Positions 1 to 6,763 of a stretch of DNA of 64,000 nucleotides are shown here, piece after piece (position 1 is the first letter of the stretch; the number at the start of each line of letters is the position of its first letter). The notes under the pieces were generated by a model. The model worked only from the letters and a program-made list of their open reading frames with translations. It searched no databases and was not told the DNA's origin. The stretch lies in contig NC_014108.1 of the NCBI RefSeq assembly GCF_000025565.1, positions 1 through 64,000 on the forward strand, given 5' to 3'. Position numbers and translations under genes: made by a program. This DNA comes from Enterobacter cloacae subsp. cloacae ATCC 13047 (GTDB lineage Bacteria > Pseudomonadota > Gammaproteobacteria > Enterobacterales > Enterobacteriaceae).

Positions 1-412
1 GTGGCCGTCAGGCCACCTGAAGCGATGCCGTTGACCTGGGCGAGGGATGGAAGCCCGAAGGGGAGAGACGCGCAGCGGCTCGATGCGCAGCACGACAGCC
101 CGGTTCTCCGGCTGCGCCGGGGAACGACCCTGCAAAAAATCATTCCCGTTACATGTAACGAAAAGGAAAATTCACAGCAGCAGGAGAATTACGATTACCA
201 GCGAAACATTCACTACTGAAGCGAAGCGGCAAGGCGATCAGCAGTGCGTAAAGACGGCGGTTGCCGCAGGCAACCGGCGCGGGTGTTGACGTTCGCATGA
301 GGCCGTCCGTCCGAAGGATGATTTTGCGCATGCGCAAAATCACGCAAAGCGCAGGCCGTACCCGTGAGGGGCATGCCATACAGCAGACCGGGTGAAGCCC
401 GGTCTTCATTTG
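1..412. repeat. Long modular repeat, copy 1 (modules b, spacer, c)
   Basis: This near-identical copy of 8833..9240 enters the window truncated at its left end. It contains the GC-rich module b (about 1..127), a spacer with the palindrome CGTTACATGTAACG (147..160) and module c (about 295..410) with the palindrome ATTTTGCGCATGCGCAAAAT (321..340). It is open in several frames on both strands, but no ribosome-binding site or protein family supports a gene. I treat it as structured noncoding DNA. Confidence 0.8.
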
Positions 413-449
413 CCGGGCTGAATAAAAGCCCGGATTAGCAGGCCATGAA

Positions 450-596
450 TTATCGGGATCTGAATAGTGCTTCGCAAAATCCCTTAAGCCAGTCTTGAAT
501 TTCCTGTATTACTGGGTAGGGTTCGCCGTAGTGGTCTGCGGCTTCCATCCCGAAAGAAACGCTCATCGCAGCCCGGTTTAGTGCACGTTCTAGCAT
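450..596 (-). CDS. Small hypothetical protein, 48 aa
   Basis: This 48-codon ORF runs from an ATG preceded by a GGGGGAAAC ribosome-binding site to a TAA stop. It begins 14 bp after the stop of the 252-aa gene on the same strand, so it is probably the second gene of that transcript. The product is soluble, with no signal peptide or membrane segment and one cysteine. I do not recognise a family. A hairpin at 413..434 (CCGGGCT paired with AAGCCCGG) follows it and may end the transcript. Confidence 0.5.
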   Translation of the reverse strand: MLERALNRAAMSVSFGMEAADHYGEPYPVIQEIQDWLKGFCEALFRSR

Positions 597-610
597 GTTT
601 CCCCCATCGT

Positions 611-1369
611 TCAGCAAACCGAAGGGCGGGTAAAATAGGCGTGTGTACTGTCGTTTTTATCCTGCTTAAAGGTGGCTTTTAGCGTAAACGCATGACCGGC
701 TTTCGCATCCTGGTCGACCAGAACTTTTGGCATTGTTCCATAAGCCGTGGCTCCGTTCTCAAGCGTGATAATCATTTTCGGAATCAGGCGAATACTGTGG
801 CCAAAACCAGACTCGACCATTTTCACGCCTTTTATCGTTGCTTTTACGGTGACCTTTCCGGCAGGTGCTACACCCTTATATTGCTTTTCGTGCTCACGCT
901 GTTCCGCCTGGATTGCTTCGACCGTCTTCGCAATAGCGCCGATAAGCGGTTTATGTCCTGTGACCGTAAAATAACAATATTCATGGCCGTTTTCATGCCA
1001 GCGACGTCCGGTTTTAACGCGCAGACCAAACGACTCCATCAGTTTAACTGTTTCCTGATAGTCAGCCGTTAAGCCTTTAAAGCGGGTATTAGGATCATAG
1101 GATTTGGCCGGATAGCTCGCCGGTGAATACCAGTCATCATATTCAGGCATTACGATAAACTGGCCCTTGCCATACAGCTCGCCGGTTTCAAAGTGTTCGT
1201 AACCGTCACATGGGGCATGCAGGCGACCGTTACGATCTTCGTTAGGTTCAATCCCGTTGTTAAGGTCTGAAAAAGCTTTCAGAATCCGCGCCTGCTGCTT
1301 TTGACGGATATCAACCAGTTCAGCAATTTTCGTGTTGAGAGCATCAGTAAGGCGGGAAATCAGATTCAT
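611..1369 (-). CDS. Hypothetical plasmid protein, 252 aa
   Basis: I do not recognise this protein. The N-terminal 40 residues are rich in Lys, Arg and Gln and predicted helical. The middle contains the aromatic stretch EYDDWYSPASYP, and the C-terminal third (about 165-252) is an alternating beta pattern with GKVTVKATIKGVK and LENGATAYGTMPK, which may be a small beta-barrel. No membrane segment is seen. The ATG follows a GGAATACGCTC spacing at the end of the common 5' leader (1380..1422), so it belongs to the palindrome-controlled leading-region set. The 48-aa gene follows it. Confidence 0.75.
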   Translation of the reverse strand: MNLISRLTDALNTKIAELVDIRQKQQARILKAFSDLNNGIEPNEDRNGRLHAPCDGYEHFETGELYGKGQFIVMPEYDDWYSPASYPAKSYDPNTRFKGLTADYQETVKLMESFGLRVKTGRRWHENGHEYCYFTVTGHKPLIGAIAKTVEAIQAEQREHEKQYKGVAPAGKVTVKATIKGVKMVESGFGHSIRLIPKMIITLENGATAYGTMPKVLVDQDAKAGHAFTLKATFKQDKNDSTHAYFTRPSVC

Positions 1370-1379
1370 GAGCGTATTC

Positions 1380-1422
1380 CATCCCGAATAACGGCGGGTG
1401 TCCGTTTTGGCGTAATGCCCTG
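1380..1422 (-). promoter_or_regulatory. Common 5' leader copy 1
   Basis: Read on the minus strand this is CAGGGCATTACGCC followed by CGGACACCCGCCGTTATTC, then the start of the 252-aa gene. A TATAAT -10 box lies at 1435..1440, and the TTCACAATATGTAAA palindrome is centred 39.5 bp upstream of it. Confidence 0.8.
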
Positions 1423-1469
1423 TTTAATAGAATTATTATAGCTTATTGCGTATTTAATTACACCTAAAA

Positions 1470-1484
1470 TTCACAATATGTAAA
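1470..1484. promoter_or_regulatory. Palindrome B1, TTCACAATATGTAAA
   Basis: First of eleven copies of TTYACATAWTGTGAA (either strand) between 1.4 and 19.1 kb. Its centre is 39.5 bp upstream of the -10 box of the 252-aa gene, the position expected for an activator site. Confidence 0.75.
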
Positions 1485-1531
1485 TAATAATTTGAGGGTA
1501 AAATGCCGCCTGATACTGGCGGCGCCAGGGG

Positions 1532-2380
1532 TTATACGCGTGACGGGAGCACCGTACCATATTGCCGGCTGATAATGTCATTAAGCTTATCAACCAGATC
1601 CATACGTTTGAAAATGATGTGACCGGTTCGGGCTTTGAAATATTTTACCGTGAAGTATTCATGTTCGAAGTTTTCACCGTTCCACATATTTTCGCGGGTG
1701 AAATCATAAAATAGTGCGCCTGCTGCTATGCGGTGATCGGGAACGTTACGACCATCGAGAATGCTCATCATTTTTTCCAGATCATTGAGTTTATTCCGGC
1801 CCTCATCCGTCACGTAATAACAGTTTTTGCTGTACGATGAACCAACCATACTATTAACAATGATTTTTTTGCCGATTTTGCACGGGCAGTTAGTTTTGTA
1901 ATCCCAGGATAATTTTTTAAATACATCCGTCACTCCCTGCTCAAAAATCTGCCCTTTGTCCTGGTTTAATGCGCGGAAGGAAGAAAGAATATTATCAAGC
2001 GTTGCTTCCGGCATGTTTTCCGTATCGAGCTGCTTTTCCCAATCGTCAATCTGCTTATGACTCATGAGGGTTTTCATGCCGGTTTCATTCATCAGGCGAG
2101 ACCAGATCCCCGCATCAAGCAGACGTTTCATGCGCTTGATTGTTGCGTCATCGCTTGAACCGCCCAGGCCATTTCGAACTACTTCAATATAGCCATACAT
2201 TTTGTCATCTGTGGTGTCCTTCATTAGCTGCTGTGCTTCGCGAAGCTTTGCCAGACCATCCGAAAAGGTGGTCATCGCATAAGCCGCGCGTGTCAGAATG
2301 TTTTCGATGGAAATCGAGGGGATAACCTCGCTTGATGAGGCAAATTCGCAGACAATTTCTGGATTAATGGCGGTAGTCAT
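1532..2380 (-). CDS. DUF4942-like protein, 282 aa
   Basis: The C-terminal part (about 150-282) resembles the DUF4942 family found in phages and plasmids: a GGRN-like basic stretch, DGRNVPDHRIAAGALF, the FEHEYFTVKYFKARTGHI segment and GHIIFKRMDLVDKLNDII near the end. The N-terminal half is helical and has no recognised motif. The family has no established biochemical function that I can state, but members sit among anti-restriction and mobile-element genes. The ATG follows GGGATGGAG at the end of a common 5' leader. No membrane segment is seen. The family assignment is from motif recall only. Confidence 0.7.
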   Translation of the reverse strand: MTTAINPEIVCEFASSSEVIPSISIENILTRAAYAMTTFSDGLAKLREAQQLMKDTTDDKMYGYIEVVRNGLGGSSDDATIKRMKRLLDAGIWSRLMNETGMKTLMSHKQIDDWEKQLDTENMPEATLDNILSSFRALNQDKGQIFEQGVTDVFKKLSWDYKTNCPCKIGKKIIVNSMVGSSYSKNCYYVTDEGRNKLNDLEKMMSILDGRNVPDHRIAAGALFYDFTRENMWNGENFEHEYFTVKYFKARTGHIIFKRMDLVDKLNDIISRQYGTVLPSRV

Positions 2381-2390
2381 ACTGTTACTC

Positions 2391-2437
2391 CATCCCGGAT
2401 TACGGCGGGTGTCCGTTTGGGCGTAATACCCTGTTTC
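2391..2437 (-). promoter_or_regulatory. Common 5' leader copy 2
   Basis: On the minus strand the hairpin reads GGGTATTACGCCC. A G-U pair replaces G-C, so the stem is kept. CGGACACCCGCCGTAATCC and the GGGATGGAG ribosome-binding site follow. The TATAAT box is at 2446..2451. Confidence 0.8.
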
Positions 2438-2481
2438 TGCGGATAATTATACCTTAACTCACTGCCATTTCACACAGATAA

Positions 2482-2496
2482 TTTACATAATGTGAA
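2482..2496. promoter_or_regulatory. Palindrome B2, TTTACATAATGTGAA
   Basis: Centred 40.5 bp upstream of the -10 box serving the DUF4942-like gene. Confidence 0.75.
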
Positions 2497-2544
2497 TTAT
2501 TTTAATAGTTGCTCTGCGCTTCATCATACGCCCATCAAAGCGTA

Positions 2545-2563
2545 TGCCCGGCCTGGCCGGGCA
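2545..2563. terminator. GC-rich hairpin after the 226-aa gene
   Basis: TGCCCGGCCTGGCCGGGCA forms a perfect 8-bp stem six bases after the stop of the 2570..3250 gene. There is no clear U-run on either strand, so it may be a weak terminator or a 3' stabilising hairpin. Confidence 0.45.
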
Positions 2564-2569
2564 GGTCGA

Positions 2570-3250
2570 TTAGAATGGCAATGAGTTGCAGGTCAGGCTG
2601 GACTTTGCCAGCGCAATAGACAGACGCAGACTTGTCGCCTGCTGGGTCATAGCGGAAGAATTTTCCAGTTCTTCACAAATAGCTTGCCGGTTATAACTGG
2701 AGGTCACAAAACGGGTCAGGAGTTTCTCATACTGGAGATCGAGCCTCCGGGCTGAATCATAGTTGTCTCCGCGTCTTTCTTCTGACGCTTGATCCGCGAT
2801 GGCTTTCAATTCTTCGATGGCAGCTGTTTTACGTGGCTCCGAGATAATACAGGTTTCCCATTGTAAAGCGGCTTTCTTCCAGTTATGACTGGCGCTCATT
2901 ACCCGTTTTCCATGACGGTCGAGTATTTCGAGATACTGAAAATTGAATGACTGAGGGCCACCGTCCTCACTGTCAAAAAACTCACATGAGTAATCAATGT
3001 TGGGGTTACGGTATTGCCAGGCATTATTTTTATAAAGATGGTCGGCAAGCAATACGGCAGACGTAATATCTGTAATACCAGTTATTTCTACAAAGCCATC
3101 GAGGTAGTAATAATCTAAACGGCTATCAATTTCCTTATATGCCATGCGGCCATAAGCAACGATTTTCAGTAGATTACGGGCGATATCTTCCCGAACAGAA
3201 ACGCCGGGTTCATAGAGTGAAGGAAGAAATTTTACGGCAGAAGTGTTCAT
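2570..3250 (-). CDS. Hypothetical protein, 226 aa
   Basis: The family is not recognised. I start it at the ATG with a GGAGG site eight bases upstream (MNTSAVKFLPS). The reading frame stays open upstream only because the common 5' leader happens to be open, and that part (RALRPNGHPPLSGR) is leader sequence shared with other genes in other frames. The product is soluble, with an aromatic N-terminal region (YYYLDGF) and a helical, charged region from about 115 to 205. It is probably co-regulated with its neighbours through the leader. Confidence 0.7.
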   Translation of the reverse strand: MNTSAVKFLPSLYEPGVSVREDIARNLLKIVAYGRMAYKEIDSRLDYYYLDGFVEITGITDITSAVLLADHLYKNNAWQYRNPNIDYSCEFFDSEDGGPQSFNFQYLEILDRHGKRVMSASHNWKKAALQWETCIISEPRKTAAIEELKAIADQASEERRGDNYDSARRLDLQYEKLLTRFVTSSYNRQAICEELENSSAMTQQATSLRLSIALAKSSLTCNSLPF

Positions 3251-3259
3251 ATCGGTGAT

Positions 3260-3303
3260 CCTCCCGGATAACGGCGGGTGTCCGTTTGGGCGTAATGCCC
3301 GTG
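3260..3303 (-). promoter_or_regulatory. Common 5' leader copy 3
   Basis: The minus strand carries GGGCATTACGCCC, CGGACACCCGCCGTTATCC and a GGAGG site. No TATAAT box or B palindrome precedes this copy. The hairpin at 3318..3337 lies there instead, so the gene may depend on read-through or another promoter. Confidence 0.7.
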
Positions 3304-3317
3304 ACGTAATACAAATC

Positions 3318-3337
3318 AAGGCCGACTTAACGGCCTT
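3318..3337. terminator. Probable terminator between two leading-region genes
   Basis: AAGGCCGACTTAACGGCCTT is an 8-bp-stem hairpin with T-rich flanks on the plus strand. It sits ten bases after the stop of the 82-aa gene and just upstream of the next leader. Confidence 0.5.
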
Positions 3338-3346
3338 TTCTATGGA

Positions 3347-3595
3347 TTAGATACAAAGAACCTGGTTAGAGGATGAATGCACTTTTACCACTTCACCTGG
3401 GGTATAAAAACCAGCATGAAGGACATCACAGTTTTCAGGCCACTCAAAGTCAATTTCAATGACTTCCTGGCCGCAGTATTCACCCTTTTCCACTTGGGTA
3501 ACTGTGAAGAATTTACCATCCAGTAAAATCTGTAAACCCACATAAATATTGCGAGCCAGCATGTTACGGGTGTTGAGTGAATTTTGTGTGGACAT
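3347..3595 (-). CDS. Small hypothetical protein, 82 aa
   Basis: I start this at the ATG (MSTQNSLNTRNM) preceded by GGGAAGGAG. Upstream in-frame codons are common leader. The product is a small soluble protein with a predicted beta-rich middle (YVGLQILLDGKFFTVTQVEKG) and a short acidic segment (IEIDFEWPENCD). It looks like a small beta-barrel, but no family is recognised. It is driven by leader copy 4 and palindrome B3. Confidence 0.7.
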   Translation of the reverse strand: MSTQNSLNTRNMLARNIYVGLQILLDGKFFTVTQVEKGEYCGQEVIEIDFEWPENCDVLHAGFYTPGEVVKVHSSSNQVLCI

Positions 3596-3600
3596 AAAAT

Positions 3601-3653
3601 ACTCCTTCCCGGATAACGGCGGGTGTCCGCTTGGGCTTAATGCCCTGTTTCTG
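3601..3653 (-). promoter_or_regulatory. Common 5' leader copy 4
   Basis: The hairpin reads GGGCATTAAGCCC on the minus strand: the loop is changed and the stem kept. CGGACACCCGCCGTTATCC and GGGAAGGAG follow. The -10 TATAAT is at 3660..3665. Confidence 0.8.
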
Positions 3654-3694
3654 TTAATTATTATAGTAAATCCGGCCCGGTTCATCCAGCAATA

Positions 3695-3709
3695 TTCACA
3701 TATTGTGAA
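3695..3709. promoter_or_regulatory. Palindrome B3, TTCACATATTGTGAA
   Basis: This is the most symmetric copy. It is centred 39.5 bp upstream of the -10 box and abuts the long repeat. Confidence 0.75.
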
Positions 3710-4096
3710 TTTATTTTTTTGCCACGTCCCCGCGCAGCTGCTGCACCGTCCAGGAAAAAATCGGGGGTCCCTTCAGGGTTCCGATTTTTATCCTTGACGG
3801 CTCTCCCCCCGATACCCTGCCGGATGGGGGAGGGTTCCCGCAGGGAGCCATCCCCCATGTAAGACCGCCGTTGACCTTCAGCAAGCCCCGCAGACATACA
3901 CGGCGCTCATGGCTGCACCACTTCCCCGGAGTTCGCCAGCGGCGAACGGTGGAAGCGCGGTGGCCGTCAGGCCACCTGAAGCGATGCCGTTGACCTGGGC
4001 GAGGGATGGAAGCCCGAAGGGGAGAGACGCGCAGCGGCTCGATGCGCAGCACGACAGCCCGGTTCTCCGGCAGCGCCGGAGAACGACCCCGCAAGG
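3707..4096. repeat. Long modular repeat, copy 2 (modules a and b)
   Basis: Module a (about 3707..3875) begins with a T-run and GCCACGTCCCCGCGCAGC and contains a strong hairpin around GGATGGGGGAGGG and CCATCCCCCATG. Module b (about 3875..4096) is GC-rich with further inverted repeats such as TGGCCGTCAGGCCA. It is more than 95 percent identical by eye to 8577..8960. It fills the gap between two genes, and no gene is supported. Confidence 0.85.
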
Positions 4097-4104
4097 GTTA
4101 TAAA

Positions 4105-4599
4105 TTAGGGTTGCCTGGTGAGAAATCCTGGAATAGTGTTTGTGGCCGTGGCTTTTTTTGCCGCGTTGAGAAGTGTGTTCCAGTCATCCGGTGGAGTACC
4201 TGCTTTCAGCATTTCCGCAAACACTTTATATGCATCCGTTTTAGAGCCGTAAGCGCGGAGCGTATCGAAATCATTAACCCAACCGATAATGATGGTTTTG
4301 TGCTCCTGACTGCAACGGTAAAACAAGCGGAACTGCTGCAAAAATTTTACCCGGAACCAGTGTTTGTACTCGTCGCCTAAAGTGTCGCCCTGGCGGTACT
4401 GTGGATTGAGCGGATCTGAAGCAATCCATTCCTCAATCACTCGCTCAATCGCAATCAGGAGTTTTGTTTCTTTTTTCTTATGGTATTCGTTGGGTTTTGC
4501 TGCTTTTAACTCAGCAACCTTCTGCGCAAGCTCCGCAATCTGGTCTAAAAAGCATTTGTGAAAGCAGATTTTCCAACCATTTAATTCTAAGTATTCCAT
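4105..4599 (-). CDS. yhaV: YhaV-type toxin of a PrlF-YhaV module
   Basis: This 164-aa protein matches the YhaV ribonuclease toxin (RelE-like, type II toxin-antitoxin). The N-terminus is NGWKICFHKCFLDQIAEL, and the core has DPLNPQYRQGDTLGDEYKHWFRVKFLQQFRLFYR and IIIGWVNDF. Family knowledge: YhaV cleaves RNA during translation and is neutralised by PrlF. It lies 20 bp downstream of prlF in the usual antitoxin-first order. The length is slightly above the E. coli protein (about 154 aa). It is probably intact and likely serves plasmid maintenance. Confidence 0.92.
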   Translation of the reverse strand: MEYLELNGWKICFHKCFLDQIAELAQKVAELKAAKPNEYHKKKETKLLIAIERVIEEWIASDPLNPQYRQGDTLGDEYKHWFRVKFLQQFRLFYRCSQEHKTIIIGWVNDFDTLRAYGSKTDAYKVFAEMLKAGTPPDDWNTLLNAAKKATATNTIPGFLTRQP

Positions 4600-4619
4600 T
4601 TGCCACCGCCCTTTAATTT

Positions 4620-4964
4620 TTAGTCATCGGTAAGCGGCGCGTCTAAATCAACTTCAACTCCAGCAGTCAAAGCTTTGATGCTTTCCCAGAACAGAGCCGG
4701 AACAGGGGCAATATTCTGAGGGTTTTTCTTCATGTCGTTTTCCAGAAAAGCCAGGAACTGTGGAACAACTGGATCGTCCTGTTCTTCTTCCTTTTTAGAC
4801 ATGATGACTTTACCGCCCGCAAGCAAGGTATAGTGAATGGACTCACCTGGCTTGAGATGCAAAGCATCGCGTATTGCTGCCGGAATCGTAGTCTGGCTGC
4901 GTTCGGTGAGCCGAGACTCAGCGCGCAGTGACACGTCCGCACTATTTAACATTTGAGTAGCCAT
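4620..4964 (-). CDS. prlF: PrlF-type antitoxin
   Basis: This 114-aa antitoxin has an AbrB-like swapped-hairpin DNA-binding region at about residues 16-48 (ESRLTERSQTTIPAAIRDAL), typical of PrlF/SohA. The C-terminal half (EFLAFLENDM-like, then PALFWESIKALTAGVEVDLDAPL) matches the toxin-binding tail of PrlF. It is the first gene of the pair. Two tandem 18-bp repeats overlap its predicted promoter (5142..5177), consistent with autoregulation. The 5' untranslated region is long, about 170 bases. Confidence 0.92.
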   Translation of the reverse strand: MATQMLNSADVSLRAESRLTERSQTTIPAAIRDALHLKPGESIHYTLLAGGKVIMSKKEEEQDDPVVPQFLAFLENDMKKNPQNIAPVPALFWESIKALTAGVEVDLDAPLTDD

Positions 4965-5141
4965 TGAATGAACCCCCTTTATCTCCCATACCTCTTTAAC
5001 AAGGCTGCGGGTGGCTAACCCGCCGAGAAAAGTTCATGGTTATACCCAGTCTCGAATACTACAGAGCTATCGGTTTGCTAAGCCGCTGGGTCTTACGAGT
5101 TAAGTCGCATTACTGCGTGCTCCTATGAGCAAAGACATTAT
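4965..5141 (-). promoter_or_regulatory. Long 5' leader of prlF-yhaV
   Basis: About 170 bases separate the predicted -10 TATAAT (around 5138..5143, minus strand) from the prlF start. They contain inverted repeats (CGGCTTAGCAAACCG; GCGGGTTAGCCACCCGC) and no ORF with a ribosome-binding site. This is unusually long for a toxin-antitoxin leader. Confidence 0.5.
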
Positions 5142-5177
5142 AATGCAAATGCATTGCACAATGCAAATGCATTGCAT
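5142..5177. promoter_or_regulatory. Tandem operator of prlF-yhaV
   Basis: Two direct 18-bp repeats, AATGCAAATGCATTGCAC and AATGCAAATGCATTGCAT, lie back to back. Each is nearly palindromic around ATGCAT. They overlap the predicted -35/-10 of prlF on the minus strand, so they are the likely PrlF(-YhaV) binding sites. Confidence 0.75.
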
Positions 5178-5187
5178 GGCTCTACAA

Positions 5188-5210
5188 ATTAGCCCGTAAT
5201 CGGGCTAATG
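5188..5210. terminator. Hairpin after the VapB-type gene
   Basis: ATTAGCCCGTAATCGGGCTAAT is a 9-bp-stem hairpin about 75 bases after the stop of the vapB-like gene, placed to end its transcript. The U-run is weak. Confidence 0.4.
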
Positions 5211-5285
5211 TTCGGAGTGACAGCGGGGAATGGATCGTTCTGAAGTAACCAGAAGAGGATAGAATGTGGCCGAGAAAAGAGGGAT

Positions 5286-5504
5286 TTAATCTTTGTCTTC
5301 TATCACAGGATCACGGTCAACGAGAAAATCAGGGTCTGCTTTTTCAACGTCTTTCAAACTTTCCCAGCTAGGACGCACTGGCCTGAGTGTAATGGTATCT
5401 CCCTCTCTGGAGATTACTAATTCGCGCACGCCTTCAAAATCCATATCACGCGGTATTCTTATCGCTCGGTTATTGCCGTTAGTAAACACAGATACTTTTC
5501 TCAT
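5286..5504 (-). CDS. vapB: Orphan VapB-type antitoxin
   Basis: This 72-aa protein has the VapB/AbrB-type N-terminus: KVSVFTNGNNRAIRIPRDM and LVISREGDTITLRP, the swapped-hairpin DNA-binding fold. The C-terminus PSWESLKDVEKADPDFLVDRD is the usual toxin-binding tail. In vapBC operons a VapC PIN-domain toxin overlaps or follows within a few bases. Here the 100 bases after the stop contain no start codon and PIN-like frame, only a hairpin. It is therefore an antitoxin without its toxin, possibly an anti-addiction gene. Confidence 0.8.
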   Translation of the reverse strand: MRKVSVFTNGNNRAIRIPRDMDFEGVRELVISREGDTITLRPVRPSWESLKDVEKADPDFLVDRDPVIEDKD

Positions 5505-5584
5505 AATTCACTCCTACTTTTGCAGACCAATAGTAACGGCCAATAATTTTATGATACTACAGCCGGAATAATATGTCTGGTATG

Positions 5585-5710
5585 CACCTGCATGAGGCCG
5601 TCCGTCCGAAGGATGATTTTGCGCATGCGCAAAATCACGCAAAGCGCAGGCCGTCCCCGACAGGGGCATGCCATACAGCAGACCGGGTAAAGCCCGGTCT
5701 TCATTGCCCT
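5585..5710. repeat. Long modular repeat, module c alone
   Basis: This isolated copy of module c (GCATGAGGCCGTCCGTCCGAAG to CCGGTCTTCATT) is nearly identical to 295..410 and 9126..9240. It includes ATTTTGCGCATGCGCAAAAT at 5616..5635 and a terminal hairpin, AGACCGGGTAAAGCCCGGTCT. Confidence 0.8.
5616..5635. promoter_or_regulatory. Palindrome A, ATTTTGCGCATGCGCAAAAT
   Basis: Perfect 20-bp palindrome inside module c. It is one of 12 exact copies of TTGCGCATGCGCAA in the window. Confidence 0.7.
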
Positions 5711-5720
5711 GTGAAAAGAA

Positions 5721-5739
5721 AACCCCGCAGCGCGGGGTT
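5721..5739 (-). terminator. Intrinsic terminator after the 76-aa gene
   Basis: On the minus strand AACCCCGCGCTGCGGGGTT is followed by TTCTTTTC. It begins five bases after the stop of the upstream gene. Confidence 0.8.
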
Positions 5740-5743
5740 ATCA

Positions 5744-5974
5744 TCAAACTTCAGTCGAGCCTATCCAGTGTGCATTCAGGTACGCTTCCGCCCCATTATT
5801 CACACCCTGTGGCTGTACCGCCGTAAGGGTGTCGTGAGTCCATCCCTGAACAGGCGCAGCCTGCGTATGCAGAGTTTCGCCATCGAGCGAGCGGATCACA
5901 AGTGGATAGTGTTTCAGCGGCGTAAGGATATCGCGTTCGCCTGCTTTGAGATCCGTAATGTAGGTCAGGGGCAT
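5744..5974 (-). CDS. Hypothetical protein, 76 aa
   Basis: The ATG at 5974 (MPLTYITDLKAGERD) overlaps the end of the DUF1380-like gene by ten bases and is the likely start, by translational coupling. A TTG 36 bases further upstream is possible but would overlap more. The product is soluble, begins with a predicted beta segment and contains no recognised motif. An intrinsic terminator follows directly, so it is the last gene of a two-gene operon. Confidence 0.65.
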   Translation of the reverse strand: MPLTYITDLKAGERDILTPLKHYPLVIRSLDGETLHTQAAPVQGWTHDTLTAVQPQGVNNGAEAYLNAHWIGSTEV

Positions 5975-6228
5975 ATAAAGTTTTCCGGTTCGACGTTTTT
6001 CAGGGCGCAAATGTAGCCGTAGGCTGATTGTTCATTTTCGCCATATTCATGATTTTCATTGTGCGCCAGATCGTACAGAACGGAGTCAGCTTCCTCATCC
6101 GTAAGCGTGTAACCGTGGCGTTCTGCCACGTCGCGTACTTCGCTGCGCGTCCAAACGATAACTGAAATCACGGTGTCAGGGTAAACCTGTTGCAGGTAAG
6201 CCAGAACTTCTTCAGGTGTGCCAACCAT
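5965..6228 (-). CDS. DUF1380-like protein, 87 aa
   Basis: The sequence VGTPEEVLAYLQQVYPDTVISVIVWTRSEVRDVAERHGYTLTDEEADSVL matches the pattern of DUF1380 proteins of enterobacterial plasmids: the hydrophobic SVIVWT strand, followed by a helical (E/D)EEADxVL segment. No biochemical role is established for that family. The gene follows a common 5' leader (6234..6280) with the usual GGGAAGGAG site. It has no TATAAT or B palindrome of its own. Confidence 0.65.
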   Translation of the reverse strand: MVGTPEEVLAYLQQVYPDTVISVIVWTRSEVRDVAERHGYTLTDEEADSVLYDLAHNENHEYGENEQSAYGYICALKNVEPENFICP

Positions 6229-6233
6229 TGTTG

Positions 6234-6280
6234 TTGCTCCTTCCCGGATGACGGCGGGTGTCCGTTTGGGCGTGATACCC
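6234..6280 (-). promoter_or_regulatory. Common 5' leader copy 5
   Basis: The hairpin on the minus strand reads GGGTATCACGCCC, with both stem and loop changed and pairing kept. CGGACACCCGCCGTCATCC and GGGAAGGAG follow. Confidence 0.75.
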
Positions 6281-6306
6281 GGTTATGGTGAACGGTGCTG
6301 CATAGT

Positions 6307-6324
6307 GCCGGGCATCAGCCCGGC
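6307..6324. terminator. Hairpin after the 93-aa gene
   Basis: GCCGGGCATCAGCCCGGC lies ten bases after the stop. The stem is strong but there is no U-run. Confidence 0.4.
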
Positions 6325-6334
6325 AGGTGAAACA

Positions 6335-6616
6335 TTATTTCCTGACGGTGCTTTTCAGCAGGCGGCGGTTAAAGGTGACGGAATACACGCTTTCCGTTTC
6401 GTTGTGGCGCAGAGGGTCTACGCGGGTGACGTTGTGGCACATATTGTTTGCCAGCATGATTTTTTCGACCTGTGTAAACAGGCTGACGTTTTCATCAAAT
6501 GGAAAATTGAGCGTGCCTTTATGCCCTGACAGTTTTGGAATACCGGAAAAATGAAGGGCTTTGACGCCATTTCTGGAAAATACGGATACAGCTACGCAAC
6601 TACGAGCTTCAACCAT
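6335..6616 (-). CDS. Hypothetical protein, 93 aa
   Basis: I start at the ATG of MVEARSCVAVSVFSRNG, which follows GGGATGGAGTAGC. Upstream in-frame sequence is common leader. The product is soluble with alternating hydrophobic strands (CVAVSVF, VYSVTFNRR) and could be a small beta protein. No family is recognised. It is driven by leader copy 6 and palindrome B4. Confidence 0.65.
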   Translation of the reverse strand: MVEARSCVAVSVFSRNGVKALHFSGIPKLSGHKGTLNFPFDENVSLFTQVEKIMLANNMCHNVTRVDPLRHNETESVYSVTFNRRLLKSTVRK

Positions 6617-6624
6617 GACTGCTA

Positions 6625-6676
6625 CTCCATCCCGGATTACGGCGGGTGTCCGCGTGGGCGTAATGCCCTGTTTCTG
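6625..6676 (-). promoter_or_regulatory. Common 5' leader copy 6
   Basis: The minus strand carries CAGAAACAGGGCATTACGCC, CGGACACCCGCCGTAATCC and GGGATGGAG. The TATAAT box is at 6683..6688. Confidence 0.8.
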
Positions 6677-6718
6677 GTAATAATTATAATCGGACACATA
6701 AAAAAACACCAGAATAAA

Positions 6719-6733
6719 TTCACAATATGTAAA
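6719..6733. promoter_or_regulatory. Palindrome B4, TTCACAATATGTAAA
   Basis: Centred 40.5 bp upstream of the -10 box of the 93-aa gene. Confidence 0.75.
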
Positions 6734-6763
6734 TATAAATTCTGGCGTTTATCTGCTTCTGAA

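Noticed and set aside
1470-1484. CRP or FNR site for palindrome B
   Set aside because: CRP needs TGTGA-N6-TCACA and FNR TTGAT-N4-ATCAA. Here the half-sites are in opposite order (TTCACA..TGTGAA) with a short centre.
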